A DNA stretch of 64,000 bases from Enterobacter sp. BIGb0383. Lineage in GTDB: Bacteria > Pseudomonadota > Gammaproteobacteria > Enterobacterales > Enterobacteriaceae. The notes under the pieces are model-generated. The model was not told the origin of the DNA. It was given only the letters and a program-made list of their open reading frames with translations, and did not search any database. The stretch covers positions 186,001-250,000 of the forward strand of contig NZ_RJKQ01000005.1 of assembly GCF_003751845.1 (NCBI RefSeq). Reading direction: 5' to 3'. Below are positions 10,095-20,200 of this stretch, piece by piece (positions within the stretch are counted from its first letter, which is position 1; each line of letters opens with the position of its first letter). A program made the position numbers and the translations under genes.

Positions 10095-11357
10095 ATGAAC
10101 CGCCTCACACTCCCGCGCCGCCATATTAGTGGAAAGGTTATTAGCGCCCTCCTTTTAGGGCTGTTAATTCTCAGGCCAACGTCGGCACTCAGTGATGAAC
10201 TGGTCATGGCAACGACATTTTCGCCCGGTGCGACGGCGTGGATTATCCAGCACTGGCAGAAAGCTCCTGGCGCGGTCAGGATCCGTACGCTCAATCGCAC
10301 CAGCGCGTCACTGGAACGGCTGCTTGATACGGAGGGGGAAAATGTCGACCTGATTCTGACCTCCTCGCCGATGCTGCTCCAGCATCTTCAGGAACATCAA
10401 AAGCTCGCGCCTTTTGAGGGCGCCCCGCAGGACAATCAGCGCCTGGTGCCGGAATCTATTCGTGCAACGTCGGTGGCCGTGGCCATATCAGGCTTTGGTT
10501 TACTGATTAACCACTCCGCGCTGGCGGCCAGACAGCTTTCGCCGCCCGATAACTGGGAGGCCCTGGGCCATCCAGGGTATCAGGGCGCGCTGCTGATGAG
10601 CAGCCCCTCGCGTTCGGATACCAGCCATCTGATGGTCGAAGCCCTGCTGCAACAAAAAGGCTGGGCGGAAGGATGGGAAACCCTGCTGACCAGCGCGGGC
10701 AATCTGGTCACCATTTCGTCCCGCAGCTTTGGCGTCGCCGACAAAGTCAAAAGCGGATCGGGCGTGGCCGGCCCGGTGATTGATAACTATGCCAATCTGC
10801 TGCTCAGCGATCCGAATCTCTCCTTTCTCTATTTCCCTCAGTCGGCAGCATCGCCGACCTATATTGCCGTTCTTAAAAACAGCCAGCGAAACAGCGAAGC
10901 GCGGCGCTTTATCCGCTACCTGCTAAGCCCGGCGGGACAGCAAGTTCTGGCCGATGCCAATACCGGAAAATACCCGATCGCGCCGCTGGAAGCCGACAAT
11001 CCCCGTTCGGTGCAGCAAAGGCGTCTGCTCAGTCAGCCGCCGCTCGACTACCGGCTGATCCTTAAACGTCAGCAGCTGGTGCAGCGGATGTTCGATACGG
11101 CGATCAGCTTCCGTCTTGCCCAGCTAAAGGATGCCTGGCGGGCGCTGCATAGCGCCGAAGCCCGGCTGAAACACCCGCTGCCCGCTATCCGCACGCTGCT
11201 GACCAGCGTCCCCGTCGATGCGGCGAGCAGTGAAGATGAGGCCTGGCTGGCGCAGTTCGATAATAAACGTTTTGCCGAGCAGCAGATGATGGAGTGGCAG
11301 TTCTGGTTTCTCAGAAACCAGCGCCTGGCGATTACCCGGCTGGAAGAGTTGAAATGA
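10095..11357 (+). CDS. pgtC: phosphoglycerate transport regulatory protein PgtC
   Basis: Periplasmic or membrane-anchored sensor partner that, with PgtB, relays extracellular phosphoglycerate to PgtA in Salmonella. The start at MNRLTLPRRHISG (420 residues) follows GAGTGAT; an in-frame start 26 codons earlier is unsupported. Residues about 13-33 are a signal sequence or anchor (KVISALLLGLLILRP). The rest looks like a class II periplasmic binding protein: NVDLILTSSPMLLQHL, then SGFGLLINHSAL, then a YLLSPAGQQVLADANTGKYPI end segment. The stop overlaps the pgtB start (ATGA), so pgtC and pgtB are coupled. Confidence 0.92.
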   Translation: MNRLTLPRRHISGKVISALLLGLLILRPTSALSDELVMATTFSPGATAWIIQHWQKAPGAVRIRTLNRTSASLERLLDTEGENVDLILTSSPMLLQHLQEHQKLAPFEGAPQDNQRLVPESIRATSVAVAISGFGLLINHSALAARQLSPPDNWEALGHPGYQGALLMSSPSRSDTSHLMVEALLQQKGWAEGWETLLTSAGNLVTISSRSFGVADKVKSGSGVAGPVIDNYANLLLSDPNLSFLYFPQSAASPTYIAVLKNSQRNSEARRFIRYLLSPAGQQVLADANTGKYPIAPLEADNPRSVQQRRLLSQPPLDYRLILKRQQLVQRMFDTAISFRLAQLKDAWRALHSAEARLKHPLPAIRTLLTSVPVDAASSEDEAWLAQFDNKRFAEQQMMEWQFWFLRNQRLAITRLEELK

Positions 11358-13354
11358 CGCGGGGATCGGGATGGCAGCACAGTATCAGCGGCAGCCTGCG
11401 GGGCGCGTTTCTGGTGGGGGCGCTGCTGACGCTCGTTGTCAGCGGTGCCAGCCTGTACTCCCTGCACGAGCAGAGCGCTCAGACACGCTACTCGCTGGAT
11501 GATTACTTTCCCCGTATTCATTCTGCGTTTCTGATCGAGGGAAACCTGAACCTGGTGGTCGATCAGCTTAATGAATTCCTGCTGGCGCCGAATACCACCG
11601 TCCGCCTGCAGCTACGCAAACAGATCGTTCAGCATCTGGATAAAATTGAGCAGCTCAGTCAGGGGCTACAGCGGGCAGAACGGCAGCAGCTCACGGAGAT
11701 CTTACAGGAGAGCCACACGCTGCTGTCCGGGCTGGATCGGGTGCTCTATAACCTGTTTCTGGTGCGGGAAAAGGTGGCGGAGCTGTCGGCGCGGGTTAAC
11801 TGGCTCCATGAGGACTTCACCAGCGAGATGAACTCGCTGGTACAGGATTTTACCTGGCAGCAGGGCACGCTGCTGGATCAGATAGAAGCGCAAAAAGGGG
11901 ATGCCGCGCAGTACCTGAAGCGCTCCCGTGAAGTCCAGGACGAACAGCAGCAGGTCTACACCCTGGCGAGAATAGAAAACCAGATTGTCGATGATCTGCG
12001 CGACCGTCTTAATGCGCTGCAGTCCGATAATGACGACGACATTCAGGTCGAGACGCACATTCGTTATCTTCAGAATCTGAAGCAGACGGCAGATGAAAAC
12101 ATCCGCACGCTGAACAACTGGCCCAGCACCATCACGCTACGACAGACGATCGATGAGCTGCTGGATATAGGGATGGTAAAAAACAGAATGCCGGATACCC
12201 TGCGCGACTATGTAGCGGCCAGGCGGGCGCTGGTAGAGGCCAGCCGCGCCAGAGAGATAACGCTGGGCCGCTTTCGTACGCTGCTTGAGGCTCAGCTGGG
12301 AAGTAGCCACCGGCAGATGCAGATGCTGAACCAGCGGATGGAACAGACGGTCCGCATCAGCAGTGGATTAATTCTGGTCGCGACGCTGCTGGCGCTGCTG
12401 CTGGCGTGGGGACTGAACCACTATTTTATCCGCTCGCGGCTGGTGAAGCGTTTTACGGTATTAAACCAGGCCGTCGTGCAAATTGGTCTCGGCAGGACCG
12501 ACGCCACCATTCCGGTTTACGGACCGGATGAACTGGGGAGGATCGCCCGTTTGCTGCGTCGCACGCTGGGCCAGCTTAATGCGCAAAAGCGGCAGCTGGA
12601 GCAGGAGATCGCCGAGCGCAAACAGATAGAATCCGATCTGCGGGCAACCCAGGATGAACTTATCCAGACAGCAAAACTGGCCGTCGTGGGACAGACAATG
12701 ACGACGCTGGCGCACGAGATAAACCAGCCCCTTAATGCGCTATCAATGTACCTTTTCACCGCGGGGCGCGCCGTTGACCATGGGCAATCCGATCTGGCAA
12801 GAACAACCCTGGGCAAAGCGGAGCGTCTGATTAATCGCATTGATGCCATTATCCGCTCGCTGCGTCAGTTCACCCGCCGGGCGGAGCTGGATACACCGCT
12901 CTATCCGGTTGATATCCGGCAAACGCTCACCGCCGCATGGGAATTACTGGCGATGCGCCACAGGTCGCAGCCGGGCATGCTCTCACTGCCCGCCGACGCG
13001 GTGTGGGTCAGGGGCGATGAGGTGCGCATTCAGCAGGTGCTGGTCAACGTTCTGAAAAATGCCCTCGACGCCTGCCCGACCCGGGCTCAAATTACGGTGA
13101 GCTGGCAAACGGAAGGCCGTAAGCTGCGCGTTTTTATCACGGATAATGGCCCCGGCTGGCCGGTGGCATTACTCCCCTCTTTACTGAAACCCTTCACCAC
13201 CAGCAAGGCCGTCGGCCTCGGGATTGGCCTGTCGATCTGCGTATCGTTAATGACGCAGATGGAGGGCGAGCTGTTTCTCGCCTCAACGCCAGCGCGCAAT
13301 GCCTGCGTGGTACTGCAATTCACGTTATCGGATGTAAAAGATGCGACCTCATGA
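11354..13354 (+). CDS. pgtB: phosphoglycerate sensor histidine kinase PgtB
   Basis: Two-component sensor kinase, 666 residues, starting at the ATG that overlaps the pgtC stop. TM1 is near residues 18-40 (FLVGALLTLVVSGASLYSL). A long, mainly helical periplasmic region follows, then TM2 (LILVATLLALLLAWG, about 337-351) and a HAMP-like segment. The phosphoacceptor is His454 in TTLAHEINQPLNALS. The N box is QQVLVNVLKNALDACP, G1 is FITDNGPGWP and G2 is GLGIGLSICVSLM. The DctB-like H box suits a partner of the NtrC/DctD type, which PgtA is by ancestry. The end overlaps pgtA by 14 bases. Confidence 0.94.
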   Translation: MTRGSGWQHSISGSLRGAFLVGALLTLVVSGASLYSLHEQSAQTRYSLDDYFPRIHSAFLIEGNLNLVVDQLNEFLLAPNTTVRLQLRKQIVQHLDKIEQLSQGLQRAERQQLTEILQESHTLLSGLDRVLYNLFLVREKVAELSARVNWLHEDFTSEMNSLVQDFTWQQGTLLDQIEAQKGDAAQYLKRSREVQDEQQQVYTLARIENQIVDDLRDRLNALQSDNDDDIQVETHIRYLQNLKQTADENIRTLNNWPSTITLRQTIDELLDIGMVKNRMPDTLRDYVAARRALVEASRAREITLGRFRTLLEAQLGSSHRQMQMLNQRMEQTVRISSGLILVATLLALLLAWGLNHYFIRSRLVKRFTVLNQAVVQIGLGRTDATIPVYGPDELGRIARLLRRTLGQLNAQKRQLEQEIAERKQIESDLRATQDELIQTAKLAVVGQTMTTLAHEINQPLNALSMYLFTAGRAVDHGQSDLARTTLGKAERLINRIDAIIRSLRQFTRRAELDTPLYPVDIRQTLTAAWELLAMRHRSQPGMLSLPADAVWVRGDEVRIQQVLVNVLKNALDACPTRAQITVSWQTEGRKLRVFITDNGPGWPVALLPSLLKPFTTSKAVGLGIGLSICVSLMTQMEGELFLASTPARNACVVLQFTLSDVKDATS

Positions 13355-14588
13355 CTGTTCGATTCTGCTCATTGATGATGATGCCGATGTACTGGACGCT
13401 TATACCCAACTGCTGGAACAGGGGGGCTACCGCGTCTGCGCCTGTGATAATCCCTTTACGGCGCAGGCCTGGCTTCAGCCAGACTGGCCGGGTATTGTCC
13501 TGAGCGATGTCTGCATGCCCGGCTGTTCCGGCATTGACCTGATGACCCTGTTTCATCAACAGGATAAACAGCTGCCCGTCCTGCTGATCACCGGCCACGG
13601 CGATGTGCCTATGGCCGTCGACGCGGTTAAGAAAGGGGCCTGGGATTTTCTGCAAAAGCCGGTCGATCCGGCTCAGCTGCTCTCGCGAATTGCAGAGGCC
13701 TTACGTCAACGTGCGTCGGTTATCGCCCGCCGCCAGCGCTGTCAGGAGACATTGCTGGCCGAACTGATTGGCGAGAGCGAATGGCTGCATCACTACCGTC
13801 AGCGTCTGCAGCAGCTGGCGGAAACCGATATCGCCGTCTGGTTTTATGGCGAGCCGGGCACCGGACGCATGACCGGCGCGCGCTATCTGCATCAGCTGGG
13901 GCGCAGCGCGCAGGGACCGCTTATTCGCTGTGAGCTGACCGGCAATAGCGCCCCCTTGCTCAACGACTATATCGCTCAGGCGCAGGGCGGCACGCTCGTG
14001 CTAAGTCATATTGCGTGTCTGACGCGCGATCAGCAGCATCATCTGGTTCATTTGCAGAGCCTGGAGCAACGCCCTTTCCGACTGATTGCCATCGGAGACA
14101 CGCCGCTGGTGGAGCTGGCGGCAACCCAGCAGATCGCGGCGGAGCTCTACGCCTGTTTTACGCTAACCCAGATAGCCTGCCAGCCTCTGGCGAAGCGGCC
14201 GGACGACTTTGCCCCGCTGTTCCGGCACTATCTGAAAAAAGCCTGCCTGCGCCTGAATCACCCGGTTCCGGACGTGGATAACAACCTGCTAAAAAGATTG
14301 ATGCATCGCACCTGGCCCAGCAATGTCCGGGAGCTGGCGAATGCGGCTGAACTGCTGGCCGTCGGCGTTTTACCGTTGGCGGAAACGCCCCATCCACAGC
14401 GACATCAGGCAGAGCCCGCGCCGCTGGATCGGCGGGTCGAAGAGTACGAGCGGCAGATCATCACCGACGCGCTAAATATCCATCAGGGACGCATTAACGA
14501 CGTCGCGGAGCATCTGCATATCCCGCGTAAGAAGCTTTATCTGAGAATGAAAAAGTATGGTCTGAGCAAGGAGCACTATAAGTTCTGA
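13341..14588 (+). CDS. pgtA: response regulator PgtA with degenerate AAA+ domain
   Basis: Activator of pgtP, 415 residues. Receiver: acidic pair Asp12/13, phosphorylation site Asp56 in IVLSDVCMPG, Lys106 in FLQKPVDP. The middle domain descends from NtrC-type sigma-54 activators but has lost its working parts. Walker A reads GEPGTGR (Lys to Arg at 176). The Walker B Asp and Glu are replaced in GGTLVLSHI. About 40 residues that would hold GAFTGA are missing between RCELTGNSAP and the Walker B strand. The late WPSNVREL motif survives. The C-terminal Fis-type HTH is intact (NDVAEHLHIPRKKLYLRMKK). It should bind DNA but not open sigma-54 promoters. Confidence 0.94.
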   Translation: MRPHDCSILLIDDDADVLDAYTQLLEQGGYRVCACDNPFTAQAWLQPDWPGIVLSDVCMPGCSGIDLMTLFHQQDKQLPVLLITGHGDVPMAVDAVKKGAWDFLQKPVDPAQLLSRIAEALRQRASVIARRQRCQETLLAELIGESEWLHHYRQRLQQLAETDIAVWFYGEPGTGRMTGARYLHQLGRSAQGPLIRCELTGNSAPLLNDYIAQAQGGTLVLSHIACLTRDQQHHLVHLQSLEQRPFRLIAIGDTPLVELAATQQIAAELYACFTLTQIACQPLAKRPDDFAPLFRHYLKKACLRLNHPVPDVDNNLLKRLMHRTWPSNVRELANAAELLAVGVLPLAETPHPQRHQAEPAPLDRRVEEYERQIITDALNIHQGRINDVAEHLHIPRKKLYLRMKKYGLSKEHYKF

Positions 14589-14619
14589 ACGGCGGTCAGC
14601 AGAGCCAACCGCCTTATGG

Positions 14620-15591
14620 TTACGCGAAGTGATCGTACCCCTTCACCTCAAACTCAACCGGCTTGCCCGACCGCATCAGCTGCAGGCCGTCAATCTCGCC
14701 GCTGATTTGACCGACGCAGGTACAGGGCACGCCCAGTTGGCTCATGGCCATATCCAGCGCGCCGCGATTGAGTTCCGGTACGGTAAAGCACAGCTCGTAA
14801 TCTTCACCACCGGCAATGGCCCAGCGCAGGGCCTGGTCGATATCCACGTGGCGACGCAGCGCATCCGACAGCGGCATCGCGTCGAGATCGATACGGGCGC
14901 CGCACTGACTGGCCTTGAGAATATGCCCCAGGTCGGAGATCAGACCGTCGGAGAGGTCAATCGCCGCGCTGGCCCGGTCGCGCATCGCCTGGCCCTGCAG
15001 AATGCGCGGCGTCGGGCGCAGATGGCGACGAACCAGATAAGCGGCATCATCGCTGTCGGCGACGGACAGACGCTTCTGCAAAATAGCCAGCCCGGCGGCG
15101 CTGTCACCCGGCGTACCGGTCACATAAATCCAGTCGCCCGGTTTCGCCCCGGAACGCTTAATGGCGCGTCCGAGCGGCACATAGCCGTGAATACCCAGCG
15201 TCATCGACAGCGGACCACGGGTGGTGTCGCCGCCAATCAGCTGCATATCGTAGTAATTGAGTTGTTCAAACAGGCTGTCGCTAAATGCCGCCAGCCAGGC
15301 TTCATCGACTGAGGGTAAGGTCAGCGCCAGCGTCAGCCATGCCGGATCCGCGCCCATTGCCGCAAGGTCGCTGATATTGACCGCCAGCGCTTTATACGCC
15401 AGATCGGCCGGATCGATATCCTCGAGAAAATGGTTACCGCAGACCAGCGTGTCGGTGCTGATCGCCAGAGTCTGTTTTTCAGGAATATTCAGGAGTGCGC
15501 AGTCGTCACCGATACCGGTTTCAACATCAAGACGGGAGCTTCTTACGCGATCAAAATAACGGGCAATCAGGGAGAACTCGCCGCATGCCAT
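14620..15591 (-). CDS. thiL: thiamine-monophosphate kinase
   Basis: Phosphorylates thiamine monophosphate to the active diphosphate with ATP. 323 residues; PurM-like fold. The metal/ATP motif is [12 protein letters not shown], followed by [26 protein letters not shown] and GGDTTRGP. The C-terminal half has [14 protein letters not shown]. It ends GYDHFA; E. coli ThiL runs two residues longer and its 3' end overlaps pgpA. Here no pgpA follows: pgtA converges after 31 bases. Last gene of the nrdR-ribD-ribE-nusB-thiL operon. Confidence 0.97.
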   Translation of the reverse strand: MACGEFSLIARYFDRVRSSRLDVETGIGDDCALLNIPEKQTLAISTDTLVCGNHFLEDIDPADLAYKALAVNISDLAAMGADPAWLTLALTLPSVDEAWLAAFSDSLFEQLNYYDMQLIGGDTTRGPLSMTLGIHGYVPLGRAIKRSGAKPGDWIYVTGTPGDSAAGLAILQKRLSVADSDDAAYLVRRHLRPTPRILQGQAMRDRASAAIDLSDGLISDLGHILKASQCGARIDLDAMPLSDALRRHVDIDQALRWAIAGGEDYELCFTVPELNRGALDMAMSQLGVPCTCVGQISGEIDGLQLMRSGKPVEFEVKGYDHFA

Positions 15592-15618
15592 ACGTTATGC
15601 CTCAGCTAAGAAAAAGAA

Positions 15619-15661
15619 AAGCCGGAACGGGGCCGCCAGTGGCAGCCTCCGACTCCGGCTT
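15619..15661. repeat. inverted repeat in the nusB-thiL gap
   Basis: An 8-bp perfect inverted repeat AAGCCGGA ... TCCGGCTT encloses 27 bases that themselves contain short complementary parts (GGCCGCC and GGCAGCC are not fully paired). It lies between nusB and thiL in the operon and could be an mRNA-processing or stabilising stem-loop. No match to a named family was seen. Confidence 0.4.
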
Positions 15662-15666
15662 GCGGG

Positions 15667-16086
15667 TCATTTTTTGTGGGGACGGATAGACGGTGCAGCT
15701 TTATCCAGCACGCCGTTAACGAACTTGTGGCTGTCTTCGGCACCGAAGGTTTTCGCCAGCTCGATAGCCTCGTTGATGGCCACTTTGTACGGCACATCGT
15801 CACGCTTTGACAGCTCAAACAGCGCGATGCGCAGCACCGCTTTCTCTACCTGGCCCAGCTCTTCGAGCAGGCGGGACAGGTACGGCTTCATCAGGCCGTC
15901 GAGATATGCGCTGTTGGTCGCCACCCCGGAGAGCAGTTCACGGAAATACAGAACGTCCACATCTTTAACGTCCTGTTCCGCCAGGAACTGGTATTCAACA
16001 TCAGTGATGTCGTTCTGGGACAACTGCCAGGAGTAAAGCGCCTGGACGGCACACTCACGGGCACGACGACGAGCAGCAGGTTTCAC
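15667..16086 (-). CDS. nusB: transcription antitermination factor NusB
   Basis: RNA-binding helical protein that with NusE (S10) binds boxA of rRNA leaders and assembles the antitermination complex; also used by lambda N. 139 residues, the E. coli length, starting [20 protein letters not shown], the Arg-rich N-terminus that contacts boxA RNA. The [20 protein letters not shown] helix is the conserved C-terminal signature. It follows ribE after 21 bases in the riboflavin operon, the standard gammaproteobacterial order. Confidence 0.98.
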   Translation of the reverse strand: MKPAARRRARECAVQALYSWQLSQNDITDVEYQFLAEQDVKDVDVLYFRELLSGVATNSAYLDGLMKPYLSRLLEELGQVEKAVLRIALFELSKRDDVPYKVAINEAIELAKTFGAEDSHKFVNGVLDKAAPSIRPHKK

Positions 16087-16107
16087 GGAATTCCCCTTAC
16101 AAAAAAA

Positions 16108-16578
16108 TCAGCCTTTGATGGCCTTCAATACATTAATCATTTCCAGCGCGGTCAGTGCAGCTTCTGCACCTTTGTTACCGGCTTTAGTACCAGCGCGTTC
16201 GATGGCCTGTTCAATACTTTCAGTGGTCAGCACGCCGAAGGCGACAGGAATTCCAGATTCCTGCGCAACGTGCGCCAGACCGTTGCTTGCACCGCCCGCA
16301 ACATATTCAAAGTGGGCGGTACCGCCGCGGATCACCGTACCCAGCGCAATCACCGCGTCATATTTGCCGGTTTTCGCCAGCGCATCCGCTGCCAACGGCA
16401 GTTCGTAAGCGCCTGGAACCCAGACAACGGTAATGTTTTCATCTTTTACCTGGCCGATGCGTTTCAGGGCGTCTACCGCACCGTCAAGCAGGCTGTCGTT
16501 GATGAAGTTGTTGAAACGCGCAATGGTGATGGCGACGCGAGCGTCCGGGGTAGCAACGGTAGCTTCAATAATGTTCAT
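16108..16578 (-). CDS. ribE: 6,7-dimethyl-8-ribityllumazine synthase
   Basis: Lumazine synthase (also called RibH). It condenses the ribityl-amino-uracil with dihydroxybutanone phosphate, the step before riboflavin, and forms a 60-subunit shell. 156 residues from [18 protein letters not shown], as in E. coli; AAGGAAG precedes that ATG, whereas the 17-codon upstream extension has no family support. Active-site features include [32 protein letters not shown] and the catalytic His in SNGLAHVAQ. It follows ribD after 88 bases. Confidence 0.98.
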   Translation of the reverse strand: MNIIEATVATPDARVAITIARFNNFINDSLLDGAVDALKRIGQVKDENITVVWVPGAYELPLAADALAKTGKYDAVIALGTVIRGGTAHFEYVAGGASNGLAHVAQESGIPVAFGVLTTESIEQAIERAGTKAGNKGAEAALTALEMINVLKAIKG

Positions 16579-16666
16579 ACTCTTCCTTTCGAGTTCTTCA
16601 GAACCCCGCAGGGGGGCGGATTTTATCATAATATTTCGCGTACTGCTTCCTATATTAGGAAGCGTA

Positions 16667-17770
16667 TTACGCGTTGATTAAATGCAGGCAAATATCGGGG
16701 CCTGTCTGGCGTATCTCTTTGAATTTAAAGCGCGGAGCCTCTGCGAGGGTTTCAAGCCCCGGCAGCACGCACAGCCCGCGAGCGTCGCTGCCCAGCAGCA
16801 CCGGCGCCATATAAATCACCAGCTCGTCGACCAGGCCTGACTGCAGCAGCGCACCGGCCATCTGCGCGCCGGCTTCAACCCAGACGCTGTTAATCTGCCG
16901 CTTGCCCAGCTGCATCATCAGTACCACCAGGTCCGCATGGCCGTTATGTTCCGGTACCAGCAGCTGCTGGGTATTTTCCGGCCAGTCGCGATCGTCATGA
17001 CGGGTACGGGCAAACCAGGTTTCGCCGGGCTGCTGCACCAGACGATGCTGCGGCGTGACCCGATTCTGGCTGTCGACAACAATTCTGACCGGCTGACGCA
17101 GCGCATCCTGAGGATACAGCTCGCGGGTCTCTTCATTCAGCTCGTCCCAGCGCACGGTCAGCTGCGGATCGTCCGCCAGGACGGTGGCGCTACTGGTCAG
17201 AATAGCGTGACTTTGCGCCCTGAGGCGCTGGACATCACGTCGCGCCTGCGGGGAGGTGATCCACTGGCTTTCGCCGCTGGCCATCGCCGTACGGCCGTCC
17301 AGGGAAGCCCCCATTTTCAGCTGTACGTAGGGGAAACCGGTCCGCATGCGCTTGAGAAAGCCTTTATTCAGCGCTTCGGCGTCGTTCATCATCACCCCGT
17401 GGCTGACGTCGATACCCGCCTGCTGTAAGCGATACAGGCCGCGCCCCGCCACCTGCGGGTTCGGGTCCTGCATTGCCGCAACCACGCGGGAAACACCGGC
17501 GGCGATCAGCGCATCGCAGCACGGCGGCGTACGCCCGTGATGACTGCAGGGCTCAAGAGTCACGTAGGCGGTCGCGCCGCGCGCCTTTTCACCGGCCATG
17601 CGCAGAGCATGGACTTCGGCATGGGGTTCACCGGCGCGATAGTGGAAGCCTTCTCCCACGATCTCACCGTCTTTGACAATCACGCAGCCGACGTTAGGGT
17701 TCGGATGAGTGGTAAAGCGTCCGCGCTGCGCCAGTTTCAGGGCGCGCGCCATATACTGCTCGTCGTGCAT
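16667..17770 (-). CDS. ribD: bifunctional riboflavin deaminase/reductase RibD
   Basis: Two steps of riboflavin synthesis in one protein of 367 residues. The N-terminal zinc deaminase (about 1-145) shows HAEVHALR and [12 protein letters not shown]. The C-terminal NADPH-dependent reductase (about 146-367) contains [13 protein letters not shown] and [15 protein letters not shown]. The start [18 protein letters not shown] matches E. coli MQDEYYMARALK in length; a longer upstream reading overlaps nrdR and is rejected. It begins four bases after the nrdR stop, so the two are translated together. Confidence 0.97.
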   Translation of the reverse strand: MHDEQYMARALKLAQRGRFTTHPNPNVGCVIVKDGEIVGEGFHYRAGEPHAEVHALRMAGEKARGATAYVTLEPCSHHGRTPPCCDALIAAGVSRVVAAMQDPNPQVAGRGLYRLQQAGIDVSHGVMMNDAEALNKGFLKRMRTGFPYVQLKMGASLDGRTAMASGESQWITSPQARRDVQRLRAQSHAILTSSATVLADDPQLTVRWDELNEETRELYPQDALRQPVRIVVDSQNRVTPQHRLVQQPGETWFARTRHDDRDWPENTQQLLVPEHNGHADLVVLMMQLGKRQINSVWVEAGAQMAGALLQSGLVDELVIYMAPVLLGSDARGLCVLPGLETLAEAPRFKFKEIRQTGPDICLHLINA

Positions 17771-17774
17771 GACG

Positions 17775-18245
<471 letters not shown>

Positions 18246-18320
18246 TCACAGAAGGATAGTTTACCGCGAAGTGGCGGGACAACAAAGGAAGAGCGCTTTT
18301 TGTGATAAAAGGAAGAGATT

Positions 18321-18446
18321 TATACCCAAAATAATTCGAGTTGCAGGAAGGCGGCAACGCAGCGAATCCCCGGGAGCTTACATCAGTAAGTGACTGGGGT
18401 GAGCGAGGAAGCCAACGCACATGCAACTTGAAGTATGACGGGTATA
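18321..18446. repeat. ERIC element
   Basis: A 126-base imperfect palindrome between nrdR and yajI, with ends TATACCC and GGGTATA. It holds the hallmark enterobacterial repetitive intergenic consensus core, including AGTAAGTGACTGGGGTGAGC and, just to its left, GAATCCCCGGGAGCTTACAT. Full-length ERIC is 126-127 bases, so this copy is complete. It lies in the nrdR/yajI divergent region and separates their promoters. Confidence 0.95.
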
Positions 18447-18523
18447 TTTTGAGATAAAGAGTGATGGCAAGTGCAGCGCGGCAGGCTACCATTGGGGAAA
18501 CGGTCAAGGGTAAGGAAAACAAC

Positions 18524-19066
18524 ATGATGACAAGCGGTTATATTAAAACGCTGGTGCTGGGCAGCCTGCTAACCCTGAGCGCCTGTGCCCAGCAGGGCGG
18601 CGTTAGCCAGATGAATCAGAGCGTTAATACGCTGAACAAAGAGATGGATCAGCTTAACCAGCAGACGGTGAAGATCACCCAGCAAAACGCCCTGAACAAA
18701 AAATCCGGCAGCGGGGTCTATCTGCTGCCTGGCGCTCGTACGCCAGCCCGGCTTAACAGCCAGATCGGGATGCTGCGTATGTCTCTTCTGAATATCGCGC
18801 CCAATGCGGACGGTACGCGTCTGACCCTGCGCATCCAGGGTGAATCCAACACGCCACTGCCTGCCTTTAGCGGCACGGTGGAGTGGGGTCAGATTCAGGG
18901 CACGACCCAGAACTATCAGGAAGTGAACGTCCGCAATCAGCTGATCAACGCCCCGGCAAGCCAACTGGCCCCGAGCGATGTGGATATCCCCCTCCAGCTG
19001 GATGGCGTCACGCCTGACCAGCTTGGATTCGTGCGCATTCACGATATCCAGCCTCCGGTACAGTAA
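18524..19066 (+). CDS. yajI: DUF3251 lipoprotein YajI
   Basis: Predicted outer- or inner-membrane lipoprotein of unknown function, about 180 residues (E. coli YajI 179). The lipobox is LSAC within LGSLLTLSACAQQGG. After it comes a short coiled-coil-like stretch (MNQSVNTLNKEMDQLNQQTVKITQ), then a compact beta-rich domain ending in VRIHDIQPPVQ. Two adjacent ATGs are possible starts; AAGGA lies 7 bases before the first. An upstream in-frame start reaches towards the ERIC element and has no signal sequence. It sits upstream of tsx in the same direction, as in E. coli. Confidence 0.9.
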   Translation: MMTSGYIKTLVLGSLLTLSACAQQGGVSQMNQSVNTLNKEMDQLNQQTVKITQQNALNKKSGSGVYLLPGARTPARLNSQIGMLRMSLLNIAPNADGTRLTLRIQGESNTPLPAFSGTVEWGQIQGTTQNYQEVNVRNQLINAPASQLAPSDVDIPLQLDGVTPDQLGFVRIHDIQPPVQ

Positions 19067-19183
19067 TCCCCTCCGGGCAGGTTATCCCTGCCCGTTTTCT
19101 GTTCGTTAATTCCCCGATTTTTCGGTGGCTATTGGCACCTTTGACAAAAGCCAGTACAATCCCGGCCGTTTAAAGCGCGCAAA

Positions 19184-19258
19184 CGTGAACGCAATCGATT
19201 ACGTAGAACGCAATAATGTGAAACACTACGTATTTTTGTGAGCACGGATTTATATAAT
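19184..19258 (+). promoter_or_regulatory. tsx promoter with CRP/CytR-type sites
   Basis: A consensus -10 TATAAT lies at the right end, 62 bases before the tsx ATG, with no good -35. Two half-matching CRP boxes precede it: CGTGA-N6-TCGAT at the left end, and TGTGA-N6-ACGTA centred about 41 bases before the likely start site, the class II activator position. E. coli tsx is known to be controlled by CRP-cAMP, CytR and DeoR, and this layout matches. The site calls are by eye only. Confidence 0.6.
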
Positions 19259-19322
19259 AGGCCGCACAAAACGCTATAACTACGACGCTCAGGCGTGTCT
19301 TTCTTCAAACAGTGGCATTACT

Positions 19323-20180
19323 ATGAAAAAAACAATTCTTGCAGCTGGCGCTGCGCTGGCACTCTCCATGACTTTCACCGCTAACGCGGCGGAAGAAACG
19401 TCAAAACCGGAATACGTTTCCGACTGGTGGCACCAGAGCGTCAACGTGGTGGGAAGCTATCACACCCGCTTCGGACCAACGCTGCGTAACGATACCTACC
19501 TGGAATATGAAGCGTTCGCGAAAAAAGACTGGTTTGATTTCTACGGCTACGTTGATGCCCCGCGTTCCGTCGGCGGTGACAGCAAGTCCCGTGGTATCTG
19601 GAACCACGGTTCCCCACTGTTTATGGAGATCGAACCGCGCTTCTCCATCGATAAGCTGACCAATACCGACCTGAGCTTCGGTCCGTTCAAAGAGTGGTAC
19701 TTCGCGAACAACTATATCTACGATATGGGTCGTAACGCAGATAACCGTCAGAGCACCTGGTATATGGGTCTGGGCACCGATATCGATACCGGCCTGCCGA
19801 TGAGCCTCTCCCTGAACATCTATGCTAAATACCAGTGGCAGAACTACAACGCCAATAACGAGAATGAGTGGGATGGCTACCGCTTTAAGATCAAATACTT
19901 TGTTCCGCTGACTCCGCTCTGGGGCGGCCAGCTGAACTATATCGGCTTCACCAACTTCGACTGGGGCTCCGATCTGGGTGACGAGCAGTACCGCACCAGC
20001 AACTCCATCGCTTCCAGCCACGTACTGGCGCTGAACTACGATCACTGGCACTACTCCGTGGTTGCGCGTTACTTCCATAACGGCGGCCAGTGGAAAGATG
20101 GCGACCAGCCTTTCTTCCAGACTGAACGTGTTAAATCCAACGGCTTCGGCTGGTACCTGGTGGCCGGTTACAACTTCTAA
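19323..20180 (+). CDS. tsx: nucleoside-specific channel Tsx
   Basis: Twelve-stranded outer-membrane barrel that takes up nucleosides and serves phages (T6 type) and colicin K as a receptor in E. coli. 285 residues with a signal peptide ending TANA|AEE. The core strands match E. coli closely, e.g. [18 protein letters not shown] and [15 protein letters not shown], and the last residue is Phe (VAGYNF), the barrel-assembly signal. E. coli has 294 residues. The difference falls in surface loops: [16 protein letters not shown] near residue 218 is about eight residues shorter than its E. coli counterpart. Confidence 0.97.
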   Translation: MKKTILAAGAALALSMTFTANAAEETSKPEYVSDWWHQSVNVVGSYHTRFGPTLRNDTYLEYEAFAKKDWFDFYGYVDAPRSVGGDSKSRGIWNHGSPLFMEIEPRFSIDKLTNTDLSFGPFKEWYFANNYIYDMGRNADNRQSTWYMGLGTDIDTGLPMSLSLNIYAKYQWQNYNANNENEWDGYRFKIKYFVPLTPLWGGQLNYIGFTNFDWGSDLGDEQYRTSNSIASSHVLALNYDHWHYSVVARYFHNGGQWKDGDQPFFQTERVKSNGFGWYLVAGYNF

Positions 20181-20200
20181 TCCGCCAGCAGTTAACACTA

